Source of the DNA: Fidelibacterota bacterium
GTDB taxonomy: Bacteria > Fidelibacterota > UBA2242 > JAFGTP01
Assembly: GCA_029939785.1 (NCBI GenBank)
Contig: JAOZSG010000060.1
Span: forward strand, 1 to 12,428
DNA: 12,428 bases
Direction of reading: 5' to 3'
Part shown: positions 5,784 to 12,428 of the stretch, one piece after another
Position numbering within the stretch: position 1 is the first letter of the stretch
How the letters are laid out: every line of letters starts with the position of its first letter
Notes under the pieces: model-generated
Database searches by the model: none
What the model was told of the DNA's origin: nothing
The model's input: the letters and a program-made list of their open reading frames with translations, nothing else
Position numbers and translations under genes: made by a program

Positions 5784-5816
5784 AAAGCAGTGAATTAATT
5801 TCACTGCTTTTTTTTT
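5784..5816 (+). terminator. Intrinsic terminator after the DUF6132-like gene
   Basis: AAAGCAGTGAA (5784-5794) pairs perfectly with TTCACTGCTTT (5800-5810) around a 5-nt loop, followed by a T-tract to 5816. A second copy of the left arm, CAGTGAAAT at 5765-5773, could pair instead with ATTTCACTG (5798-5806), giving a competing nine-pair structure. Confidence 0.9.
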
Positions 5817-5828
5817 AATAAGGGTTGA

Positions 5829-5860
5829 TTTGATATTACATTTTCAATTAATATATTCTG
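5829..5860 (+). promoter_or_regulatory. Bacteroidota-type promoter of selB
   Basis: TTTG (5829-5832), 19 nt, then TATATTCTG (5852-5860), the same TAnnTTCTG form seen before the dipeptidase. It lies between the upstream terminator and the selB ATG, leaving a leader of about 20 nt. Confidence 0.45.
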
Positions 5861-5887
5861 TTAACATTATTAAATGAAAAGGTACAT

Positions 5888-7765
5888 ATGAATTCTATTA
5901 TTATTGGAACTGCAGGACATATTGATCACGGAAAAACATTATTAATTAAACAATTAACAGGTATTGATACGGATAGATTACAAGAAGAGCAAGAACGTGG
6001 AGTAACCATTGATCTTGGTTTTGCTTTTCTTAATAAATATATATCGTTTATTGATGTACCCGGACATGAACGTTTTGTGAAAAATATGGTGACAGGTGTA
6101 TCATCAATTGATTATGTTATGTTAGTAATTGCTGCTGATGATGGTGTGATGGTACAGACGAAAGAGCATTTCGAAATATTGCGGTTACTTGGTGTTGAAC
6201 TTGGAATTATAGTATTATCGAAAATTGATTTAGTTGACCGGGATTGGCTTGAGTTGGTGAAGGAAGATATCAGAAATTTAGTTGAAGGTAGTTTTCTTGA
6301 AGAATCCCAAATTTTTCAGGTTTCTTCAAAAACTGGAGAAGGAATAAAAGAGTTAAAAGATTTTCTTTTGACATTACCTGATACAATCACAACACAAAGT
6401 GAGAATAAACCTTTCAGAATGCCAATTGATAGAGTTTTTTCAATGAAAGGATATGGAACGGTTGTAACAGGAACAGTAATATCCGGATTATGTACTATAA
6501 ATGAAAAAGTTATATTATTCCCTCAAAATATTCCATTAAAAATAAGGGGAATGCAGTGTCATGGGAATGATGTGGTAAAAGTAGGTAAAAGTGATAGAGC
6601 AGCTATTAATCTACAATCATTAGAAAAATCAGTTATTAAAAGAGGTAATTTTCTCGGAAGCTCTGAAGTTTTTTATCCAACCAAAATAATTACTTGCTCT
6701 TTAAGATTAATTGATAACAGTAAGCCCCTATCATACAACTCAAAAGTTCGCATTCATTTGGGCACCGGAGAATATATCGCTAGAGTTCGAATTATTGGTT
6801 CAGATTTGATTGAATCCGGAATGGAAACAATTGTTCAATTAATTTTTGAGGAAGATATTTGTGTTGGATTTAAGGATCGGTTTATAATACGCCGATTATC
6901 ACCAATGACTACAATTGGAGGTGGCATTGTACTTGATGTTTCACCAAAAATATTGAGAAAAAAAGAGATAGAATCTGCTAAAATACTACAAAATCTACTA
7001 GGCTTAAATTTAAAGGAATCAGTGTTTTATTACTTTAATATTAATCCAAATCGGTTTATCAACTTGCAAGAATTTTCACAAAAATTTTCAGTCTTTCCGA
7101 GTGAAATAGAACTAATTCTACAAAAAGATTATTCTAAAGAAATAATATTATCATTAGATAAATGTTTTATGTTAAAGAGTGATTTTAATAGGATTGAAAT
7201 GAATATTATAGAATTTTTATATAAAAGTCACGAAAAAAATTCAGATATTTTAGGTTTTATTGAAATTGATGTAATTTCGTACTTAGGACTTGATATGGAT
7301 ACCGGAATAAAAATACTATCATATCTTGATAAGAAAAAAATCGTTAAGAGATTTAAAGGTAAAGTGGCATTATTTGATTTTCAGGTTAAACTATCATCAG
7401 AGCAAAATAATATCATTGCAATAATAGAGAGGGAATTATTAATGAGTGCTTATAAGCCACCTGACTATAAGCAATTAAAAGAAAAAGTCAATTTAGATGA
7501 AGATGAATTTAACAAGTTAATTATAATAATGAGAGAAAGAGATATTTTGCAGATTCTCGAAGGGAAAATCATGTTTCACCAATCATTAATAGATAAAGGT
7601 CAAGATCAACTAACTGAATTTTTTAATGTTAATGAAAATGGTAGTGTCAGCGAATTAAAAGAGTTGTTTCAAACATCTCGTAAATATATAATTCCCTTAT
7701 TAAATTATTATGATTCTATAGGTCTCACCAGAAGAGATGGCGATAAGAGAAGGCTTAATATTTAA
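5888..7765 (+). CDS. selB: Selenocysteine-specific elongation factor SelB
   Basis: The 625-residue translation GTPase delivers Sec-tRNA(Sec) to the ribosome at UGA codons marked by a SECIS hairpin. The start MNSIIIGTAGHIDHGKT carries the P-loop (residues 10-17). G2 is RGVTIDLGFA (T40), G3 is DVPGH (56-60), G4 is SKID (111-114) and G5 is VSSKTG (145-150). The ITIDLGFA-type switch I and the short first strand separate SelB from EF-Tu. Beta-barrel domains 2 and 3 follow (about 175-350, with GYGTVVTGTV). A long C-terminal region of winged-helix type (about 375-625) is the SECIS-binding part. Length and order are normal. In G4 a serine replaces the usual N or T, a tolerated change. The start ATG 5888 is preceded by AAAAGG. 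Neither selA, selD nor the Sec tRNA gene is in the window. Confidence 0.95.
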   Translation: MNSIIIGTAGHIDHGKTLLIKQLTGIDTDRLQEEQERGVTIDLGFAFLNKYISFIDVPGHERFVKNMVTGVSSIDYVMLVIAADDGVMVQTKEHFEILRLLGVELGIIVLSKIDLVDRDWLELVKEDIRNLVEGSFLEESQIFQVSSKTGEGIKELKDFLLTLPDTITTQSENKPFRMPIDRVFSMKGYGTVVTGTVISGLCTINEKVILFPQNIPLKIRGMQCHGNDVVKVGKSDRAAINLQSLEKSVIKRGNFLGSSEVFYPTKIITCSLRLIDNSKPLSYNSKVRIHLGTGEYIARVRIIGSDLIESGMETIVQLIFEEDICVGFKDRFIIRRLSPMTTIGGGIVLDVSPKILRKKEIESAKILQNLLGLNLKESVFYYFNINPNRFINLQEFSQKFSVFPSEIELILQKDYSKEIILSLDKCFMLKSDFNRIEMNIIEFLYKSHEKNSDILGFIEIDVISYLGLDMDTGIKILSYLDKKKIVKRFKGKVALFDFQVKLSSEQNNIIAIIERELLMSAYKPPDYKQLKEKVNLDEDEFNKLIIIMRERDILQILEGKIMFHQSLIDKGQDQLTEFFNVNENGSVSELKELFQTSRKYIIPLLNYYDSIGLTRRDGDKRRLNI

Positions 7766-7766
7766 C

Positions 7767-10700
7767 CTACTTAATATATATCATCTTTTTCATCTTAATT
7801 GGTTTGTTATCAACTATTAATTGATAAAAATATATTCCACTGGACATTTTTGAATTTGATAAATAATGAATTGAATAGTGTCCCGGAATGTATTGAGTTT
7901 CTTTGGTTTGATCGATCAATTCGCCCTGTATGTTATAAATTAACAAGTTAATTTTTCCTGTCTCAGGAAGAGAAAATGGGATAATTGTAGAATTATTAAA
8001 TGGGTTTGGATAATTTTGTTGCAGGATGAACTTATCTGGAATATTATTATTATCTTCTTCAATATCTATTGGAAAGTTTGCTATTCCCGGACTACCGTTC
8101 CCTTGTGAAAATGTCCAATTTTGCGGAAGATTATTATCAAGGTTAGGATTTTTTAAAATTAGAGTTGAACCAGTTCCATTACATTCTGTAGGCCATGGTG
8201 TATTTGTTCCGTATTGTACTGTATCGATTAATGTACCAAAATTATTGTATAACTTAATTGTTTCACCATTACTGCTAAGTCCGAAATCAAAATTTCCAAG
8301 TGTATTATCTATATTTGAGACTAAATTATTAAAATCAGATTTTTTCCGAAGTAATACTATATAATCATTAGAATTTAGTTGAAAATTTGTAGGGAAAGTA
8401 TAAGGATTATTATTATTTGAGTCTGTAATTATCCATTTACTAAGAGAGACTGCATAATCGGAATTATTATACAATTCTATCCAATCTCCAGTATCAAAAT
8501 TTGGAGATGATTTATAATTTATTTCATTAATTACGATATCTTGCTTTGTAGTATCTACTAATACAAAATTACTAGTGATGTTAAAATTACCATGTAAAAT
8601 TATATTTTTTAATAATTTATCTGTGCTTTCAATCTCACCTGTCCAATTTATGAATTTATAACCAGACTTCGGTATTGCTTCAATATTTATTGGGATTCCT
8701 TTAAAATAATGACCACTCCATGCCGGATTATCAATCTCAATTGTATTTATTTTAATTGTCCCGCTATTTTCAGGATAAATATTTAATTTTACAGAAGCTA
8801 ATCCCTGCAAAGAAAAATAATCTTTTAAGTGTATTTGACAGTAACCTTTTCTCAATTGGCCAAAAGTTTTCAATACACTAATGTTATAGTTCCAATTGGA
8901 TATCGAGCCTATTTCTCGCCATTTTTCGATATGGTTAGGTATTTCGTTTTCGATTATTTGTTTTGCTTCATTAATTTTTTCATTTATTTTAGAATATAAA
9001 AAACGTGAATTCAAATTATCACAGAAACAATTAATAAAATTATTTTTAAATTCTTCGTTTGTCAGAAGCTTACGTAGGAATAATGTTGACCAGGGAGGAT
9101 TTGGCCATCCTGGACCATTTGTAGCAGTAGCAAATTTCAAGGTATTATGTTTGTAACGCTGATTAGATGGTAAATTAAATCCATCATATAATCCAAATCC
9201 AAAATCAGTATCGAACAGTATCCATCTCCATTTACCATTTTCAGTTTTTTCTCTCCAATATTTTATGTTATTTCCAGGCCAGTCAGTATTGTCAAAAAAT
9301 ATCTGGGCAACATTGTACTCAATAAAATTGGAAATATCTATTTGGCTTGTTACATAGTCATAATTTTCTGAAACTTGAAGATTGTTTGTAGAGACAAAGT
9401 CAACTAATTTAAACCATGCATCTGAATCACCATGATTAGGGTGTCCATTGGATTCTAACAAGTCAATATTATCAGGGTCAACATTGTGATGTGAAGCAAC
9501 ATAATGTTCATTTAACTTTTCTCTGATGTTTTGAATACCCCAATATTCTCCATTTAAGTATATTACTGCCGGACGATAAGCCTGATCATCAATATTTGAG
9601 TCTTTTATTAGACTTTGCATAAATCCATCACGAAACATAGTGTAAGGGAAGTCATTTGCGGAATTACGCAATACAAATGATTGGAATGTGTAAATATTCC
9701 TATCGGGGAATAGTTGGTATGGAATTTCAGAATAACCATATTTATTTCGTGCAAATATTGCTACAGATTTTTGGTTTGTTGCTCTACTCCACCCTCCAAA
9801 AATTTTCATTCCGGCATCAATATCAAATCCCATATTTCCATCAGGCTCATACAATTCTACATGAACCGGACGTTCCCAGTCCTCCCAAAAATTAGCTCCC
9901 CAATAAGGTATTTGATCTACATAATCATTACCGAGAACATAAATACCACTGTCAGGGCTCCAAAGATTAGGTGGATCCGTAGATAATGAAATGACCGGTA
10001 AATCATGGGATTCATTAATAAAGAATGTTTTTGTGACTGTTTTCCCTGGCATTGTATTGGAACTTATGCTTTTAGCACGAATTACCGACGTCTTAGTAAT
10101 ATAGAATGGTGTTGTGTATTTTGTAGAGTTAATAGATGGTTCTGAACAATCTCTGGTGTAATAAATAGGAGAATCATCTGTTTCTAATGTGAGTGAAATT
10201 TGGATACTCGCATTATAAAAACCACCATCTTTACTAAAAACAGGGAGTGGAGAAAATTTTGCAAATCCAGGAGTAGAATTCATTGCTCCTGGTGTAGGAA
10301 TATTGTAATAAAGCCAGTTCTCACTTCCATCAGGTTTCCTTCCAAAGGAAATATCAGTTGGAATCACACCGGTTTCCAATTGATCTACTATAGTTCCTGA
10401 GCTATTGGTCAGGTATAATGTTTCTCCGGAAGATTTAATTTTGAAATTTGTGTGAAATGATGTTTCATTAAATAATAATTCATCAGAAATATATGAATTG
10501 TCCGGTTGTGATAAAGTCGTTAATGTTAGAAATGGGATAAAAGAAAAATCAGATGAGTTACTATCCACATTATGAACTTGAATAGATAGAATGTTCTCAC
10601 CTTCAATTAAAATATTATCTATATTATCTATTTGGTAGTATTCTGGTTGAAGATTTTGATATAGGGATGCCTCATGATCAGGATATGCAACTTGATTATA

Positions 10701-11321
10701 TGCCGGTGGATTTCCTGGGACATTGGATCTGGCAACTTCATTTCCATTAATATAAGCAACAAAACCATCATCATAATCAATTGTTAATATTGCACCTGAT
10801 ATATCATCAAGATTAGATATAGTAAAAGTCTTTCTTGCATAAACTGCAATTGTTCCCTGGGGAATTATTGTATTGTCATCATCATCTCCATAACCTATTC
10901 CTGTCGCACCTTGTTGCCATTGAGAGTCATTGTAATTTGTTGAATTCCAATTGTATGGAGGTTGAGAAGCCCAAATTTTATATTTCCAGATGTCACCTCT
11001 GGTTATGATTGTATTTTTAAATTCAACTCGATTTTTGTCTGATGCGAATATCAGTAGAAAATCATGAGGTTCAATATTTACATTTGGAAAAGTCCACTTA
11101 AACAATTTACTTGCATCATCACTGATACCATATCCATTTACATTAATTTCAGACTCTGAGTTATTGTATAATTCAATCCAATCAGGCGCATCGCCATCTT
11201 CATCTGTAATTGTTGATGAATTAGACGACATTACCTCATTTATTACAATAGATTGAGATAAAAGGATATTGGTTATTAGAATTAAAAGAAAGACAATTGT
11301 TAAATATTTTATATTATGCAT
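7767..11321 (-). CDS. Secreted CotH-kinase-like, lamin-tail-domain protein with type IX sorting domain
   Basis: A 1184-residue exported protein with several domains. Residues 1-22 form a Sec signal peptide. A lamin-tail domain begins at SIVINEVMSSN (about 24-100) and resumes at about 285-350, split by a beta-sandwich insertion (about 100-285) resembling carbohydrate-binding jelly rolls. A chitobiase/Fn3-associated domain (about 360-436, PIYYTRDCSEPSINSTKY) follows. A CotH domain covers about 460-790; its WRWILFDTDFGFG motif, with D704 and D706, matches the metal-binding DxDxxFG of CotH-type atypical protein kinases. Then come a bacterial repeat domain (about 840-922), a second lamin-tail domain (about 926-1065, DIVINEINYKSSP) and a sorting domain (about 1094-1184, QQNYPNPFNN to the KMKKMIYIK end). 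Surface anchoring by type IX secretion is family inference; the substrate is unknown. Translation starts at ATG 11321 with a weak ribosome site. It converges on selB, with one base between stop codons. Confidence 0.92.
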   Translation of the reverse strand: MHNIKYLTIVFLLILITNILLSQSIVINEVMSSNSSTITDEDGDAPDWIELYNNSESEINVNGYGISDDASKLFKWTFPNVNIEPHDFLLIFASDKNRVEFKNTIITRGDIWKYKIWASQPPYNWNSTNYNDSQWQQGATGIGYGDDDDNTIIPQGTIAVYARKTFTISNLDDISGAILTIDYDDGFVAYINGNEVARSNVPGNPPAYNQVAYPDHEASLYQNLQPEYYQIDNIDNILIEGENILSIQVHNVDSNSSDFSFIPFLTLTTLSQPDNSYISDELLFNETSFHTNFKIKSSGETLYLTNSSGTIVDQLETGVIPTDISFGRKPDGSENWLYYNIPTPGAMNSTPGFAKFSPLPVFSKDGGFYNASIQISLTLETDDSPIYYTRDCSEPSINSTKYTTPFYITKTSVIRAKSISSNTMPGKTVTKTFFINESHDLPVISLSTDPPNLWSPDSGIYVLGNDYVDQIPYWGANFWEDWERPVHVELYEPDGNMGFDIDAGMKIFGGWSRATNQKSVAIFARNKYGYSEIPYQLFPDRNIYTFQSFVLRNSANDFPYTMFRDGFMQSLIKDSNIDDQAYRPAVIYLNGEYWGIQNIREKLNEHYVASHHNVDPDNIDLLESNGHPNHGDSDAWFKLVDFVSTNNLQVSENYDYVTSQIDISNFIEYNVAQIFFDNTDWPGNNIKYWREKTENGKWRWILFDTDFGFGLYDGFNLPSNQRYKHNTLKFATATNGPGWPNPPWSTLFLRKLLTNEEFKNNFINCFCDNLNSRFLYSKINEKINEAKQIIENEIPNHIEKWREIGSISNWNYNISVLKTFGQLRKGYCQIHLKDYFSLQGLASVKLNIYPENSGTIKINTIEIDNPAWSGHYFKGIPINIEAIPKSGYKFINWTGEIESTDKLLKNIILHGNFNITSNFVLVDTTKQDIVINEINYKSSPNFDTGDWIELYNNSDYAVSLSKWIITDSNNNNPYTFPTNFQLNSNDYIVLLRKKSDFNNLVSNIDNTLGNFDFGLSSNGETIKLYNNFGTLIDTVQYGTNTPWPTECNGTGSTLILKNPNLDNNLPQNWTFSQGNGSPGIANFPIDIEEDNNNIPDKFILQQNYPNPFNNSTIIPFSLPETGKINLLIYNIQGELIDQTKETQYIPGHYSIHYLSNSKMSSGIYFYQLIVDNKPIKMKKMIYIK

Positions 11322-11366
11322 TTTTTACTCATATTAAAGGATTTAAATTCAGTTTATTATGTTAGT

Positions 11367-11396
11367 TAAATTTAATAATGTATATGTATTTCACAA
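11367..11396 (-). promoter_or_regulatory. Possible promoter of the CotH-domain gene
   Basis: On the minus strand TTG (11394-11396), 19 nt, then TAAATTTA (11367-11374), about 46 nt before the ATG. Consistent with the other Bacteroidota-type promoters but one base off in each box. Confidence 0.35.
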
Positions 11397-11482
11397 TGAA
11401 GTAAAATTCAAATAAAGAATGGTATAAAAAGTGAATATTTATGCAGTATTTTGTGTAAATATGAATAAATATAAAAAAATCT

Positions 11483-11512
11483 TTTGATATTAATTAAAAA
11501 AGTATAAATTTA
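11483..11512 (+). promoter_or_regulatory. Possible promoter of the his leader
   Basis: TTTG (11483-11486), 18 nt, then TAAATTTA (11505-11512). Transcription would begin near 11519, just before the leader peptide ATG at 11532, as expected for an attenuated operon. The spacer is one base shorter than the usual 19-21. Confidence 0.35.
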
Positions 11513-11531
11513 TCTATCAAAAAAGAGAACT

Positions 11532-11600
11532 ATGAGAAACAATAATAAAAATATTATGCACTTACATCATCATTGGTACAAAAGAACCGGGATGAAGTGA
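11532..11600 (+). CDS. Histidine operon leader peptide
   Basis: A 22-residue ORF from ATG 11532 to TGA 11598-11600 contains the run MHLHHHWYKRTGMK, in which four of five consecutive codons specify histidine (CAC TTA CAT CAT CAT). An internal ATG at 11556 could also start it. It is followed directly by a terminator and then hisG, the standard layout for attenuation by ribosome stalling. When charged tRNA-His is scarce, the ribosome should pause on the CAT codons and leave the downstream strand free to block the terminator. The ribosome site is weak (AAAGAGA), as usual in Bacteroidota. The peptide itself has no other expected function. Confidence 0.88.
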   Translation: MRNNNKNIMHLHHHWYKRTGMK

Positions 11601-11656
11601 TTTTAAAAAATATCTTTAGATTAAAGGCCCGGTTTCAAAAGAAGCCGGGCTTTTTT
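11585..11656 (+). terminator. his attenuator: terminator and competing antiterminator
   Basis: The terminator stem is GCCCGGTTTC (11627-11636) with GAAGCCGGGC (11641-11650), ten pairs around an AAAA loop, followed by six T. The antiterminator is AACCGGG (11585-11591), at the end of the leader peptide, and is exactly complementary to CCCGGTT (11628-11634), the left arm of the terminator, so the two are mutually exclusive. A ribosome stalled on the histidine codons (11559-11573) would leave 11585-11591 unpaired and favour read-through; a ribosome completing the peptide would cover it and allow termination. Confidence 0.88.
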
Positions 11657-11700
11657 ATTTACACAGAAAAGTAGTAATAAAAGTTTTATGAAAAAATATA

Positions 11701-11775
11701 AAGACAAGATTAACATGATAAATAGGATAAAAAATATATTTATCAAGTAAATCTTGTTAATCCTGTTAAAAAAAA
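11701..11775 (+). repeat. Imperfect palindromic intergenic repeat, copy 2
   Basis: Arms GACAAGATTAACATGATAAA (11703-11722) and TAAATCTTGTTAATCCTGTT (11748-11767) are reverse complements at 15 of 20 positions with a 25-nt loop. It matches copy 1 (2156-2231) through the arms, the A-rich loop and the A-tract before the ribosome site. It lies between the his attenuator terminator and the hisG start, so it would be part of the hisG 5' leader. Confidence 0.65.
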
Positions 11776-11789
11776 TTAAAGGAAATATA

Positions 11790-12428
11790 ATGTTAACACT
11801 AGCAATTCAGAAATCAGGTCGTTTAAGTAAAAAAACAATGAAACTATAAGAAGAATGTGGAATTAATTTTCAAAATGGTGGAGAATCCATATTGAAATCT
11901 GTATCTGAAAACTTTCCGTTAACAGTTCTTCATTTAAGGGATGATGATATTCCGGAATGTGTTGCTGATGCGATCGCTGATATTGGGATTGTGGGGGAAA
12001 ATGTTTACATGGAAAAGCAAAGGAATGTTAATATTATCAAAAAACTTGGATTTGCAAAATGCAGGATGTCCATTGGTGTTCCTAAGAATTTTCAATACAA
12101 TAGTCTGAATGATTTAAATATGAAAAGTATTGCCACATCTTATCCCAATATTTTGACTGCGTTGTTAGAAGAAAGAAATATAAATGCAGAGATACATGAA
12201 ATAAGTGGCTCAGTCGAGATTGCTCCCAGTATTGGTTTGGCAGATGCAGTATTTGATATTGTTAGTACAGGAAGTACATTGATTAGCAATGGTTTAAAGG
12301 AAGTTGATACACTGATAAAATCAGAATCTGTTCTCATCTGTAATAATAATCTAACCGATAAGAAAAAAGAACTGATTGATGAACTTTTGTTTAGAATTGA
12401 TGCTGTAAAACGAGCAAAAAACAGAAAA
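11790..12428 (+). pseudogene. hisG: hisG, ATP phosphoribosyltransferase, with in-frame TAA at codon 20 (3' end outside window)
   Basis: HisG catalyses the first step of histidine synthesis, joining PRPP and ATP. ATG 11790, with AAAGGAA before it, starts MLTLAIQKSGRLSKKTMKL. TAA at 11847-11849 follows, and then, in the same frame without further stops to the window end, EECGINFQNGGESILKSV, FPLTVLHLRDDDIPE, ADIGIVGENVYMEKQ and EISGSVEIAPSIGLADAV with the PRPP-loop-like DIVSTGSTL. Relatives have a leucine where the stop is (LLEECGI), so TTA or TTG to TAA is the simplest lesion. All other conserved blocks are intact, so the change looks recent. A restart at TTG 11892 (GGTGGAG eight bases before it) would lose the essential first strand. 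About 213 codons are visible; the end of the gene and the rest of the operon lie beyond the window. Confidence 0.85.

Noticed and set aside
7767..11321. Several plus-strand open frames of 66-112 codons inside the CotH-domain gene
   Set aside because: Low-complexity antisense readings without ribosome sites or recognisable domains; the minus-strand frame is clearly coding.
11847..11849. Stop-codon reassignment or selenocysteine insertion to explain the in-frame stops, given the nearby selB
   Set aside because: Selenocysteine uses TGA; both interrupting codons are TAA. TAA also ends selB, rlmG, the dipeptidase and other genes, so it is not reassigned.
12140..12337. Minus-strand 65-codon open frame near the window end
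   Set aside because: It lies opposite the conserved HisG sequence on the plus strand and has no family features.
1..12428. A generally error-prone assembly as the cause of the broken genes
   Set aside because: Five genes totalling about 8.5 kb of coding sequence, including one of 1184 codons, are open and full length. Single wrong bases remain possible at individual sites.

Overview
The window is AT-rich (roughly 30% GC by eye) and reads as chromosomal DNA of a Bacteroidota or closely related FCB-group bacterium. Four things point that way. The giant secreted protein ends in a type IX secretion (Por) sorting domain with a QNYPNPFN motif. Several genes are preceded by the Bacteroidota-type promoter (TTTG, 19-21 nt, TAnnTTTG), with a perfect copy in front of rlmG. 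The thioredoxin and the DUF6132-like membrane protein are of the type common in that group. The his leader carries a histidine-rich attenuator peptide. The exact lineage cannot be fixed from this window; the presence of selB shows that the organism, or its recent ancestor, uses selenocysteine.

Layout. 1-71: the tail of an unidentified gene. 68-1270 (-): a lipoprotein M19 dipeptidase. 1373-2691: a stretch of small, broken or marginal genes. It holds a frameshifted short gene with a small overlapping upstream ORF (-), a Zn-ribbon protein with an apparent ATT start (+), and a flavin-reductase-like gene with an internal TAA and a C-terminus replaced by repeat-like sequence (+). 2733-3830 (-): rlmG, a 23S rRNA m2G methyltransferase better known from gammaproteobacteria. 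4035-4892 (+): a patatin-like phospholipase of the YjjU type. 4954-5307 (-): thioredoxin, facing a 51-aa DUF6132-like membrane protein (5601-5756, +) across mirror-image promoters. 5888-7765 (+): selB. 7767-11321 (-): a 1184-residue CotH/lamin-tail-domain secreted protein whose stop codon lies one base from that of selB. 11532-11656: a his leader peptide and attenuator. 11790-end: hisG, interrupted by TAA at codon 20 and running off the window.

How the parts fit. Most genes look like independent single-gene transcription units with their own promoters; the only clear regulatory systems are the his attenuator and the matched divergent thioredoxin/DUF6132 promoters. The two genes that carry an internal TAA (the flavin-reductase-like gene and hisG) are each preceded by a copy of the same imperfect palindromic repeat just upstream of the ribosome binding site. 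The large genes (365-1184 codons) are all uninterrupted, so the small lesions look like real decay or recent mutation rather than a generally noisy sequence. I see no CRISPR array, transposase gene, tRNA or rRNA. I do not see a clear new multi-gene system; the most unusual signals are the broken hisG behind an intact attenuator and the clustered decay at 1.4-2.7 kb.
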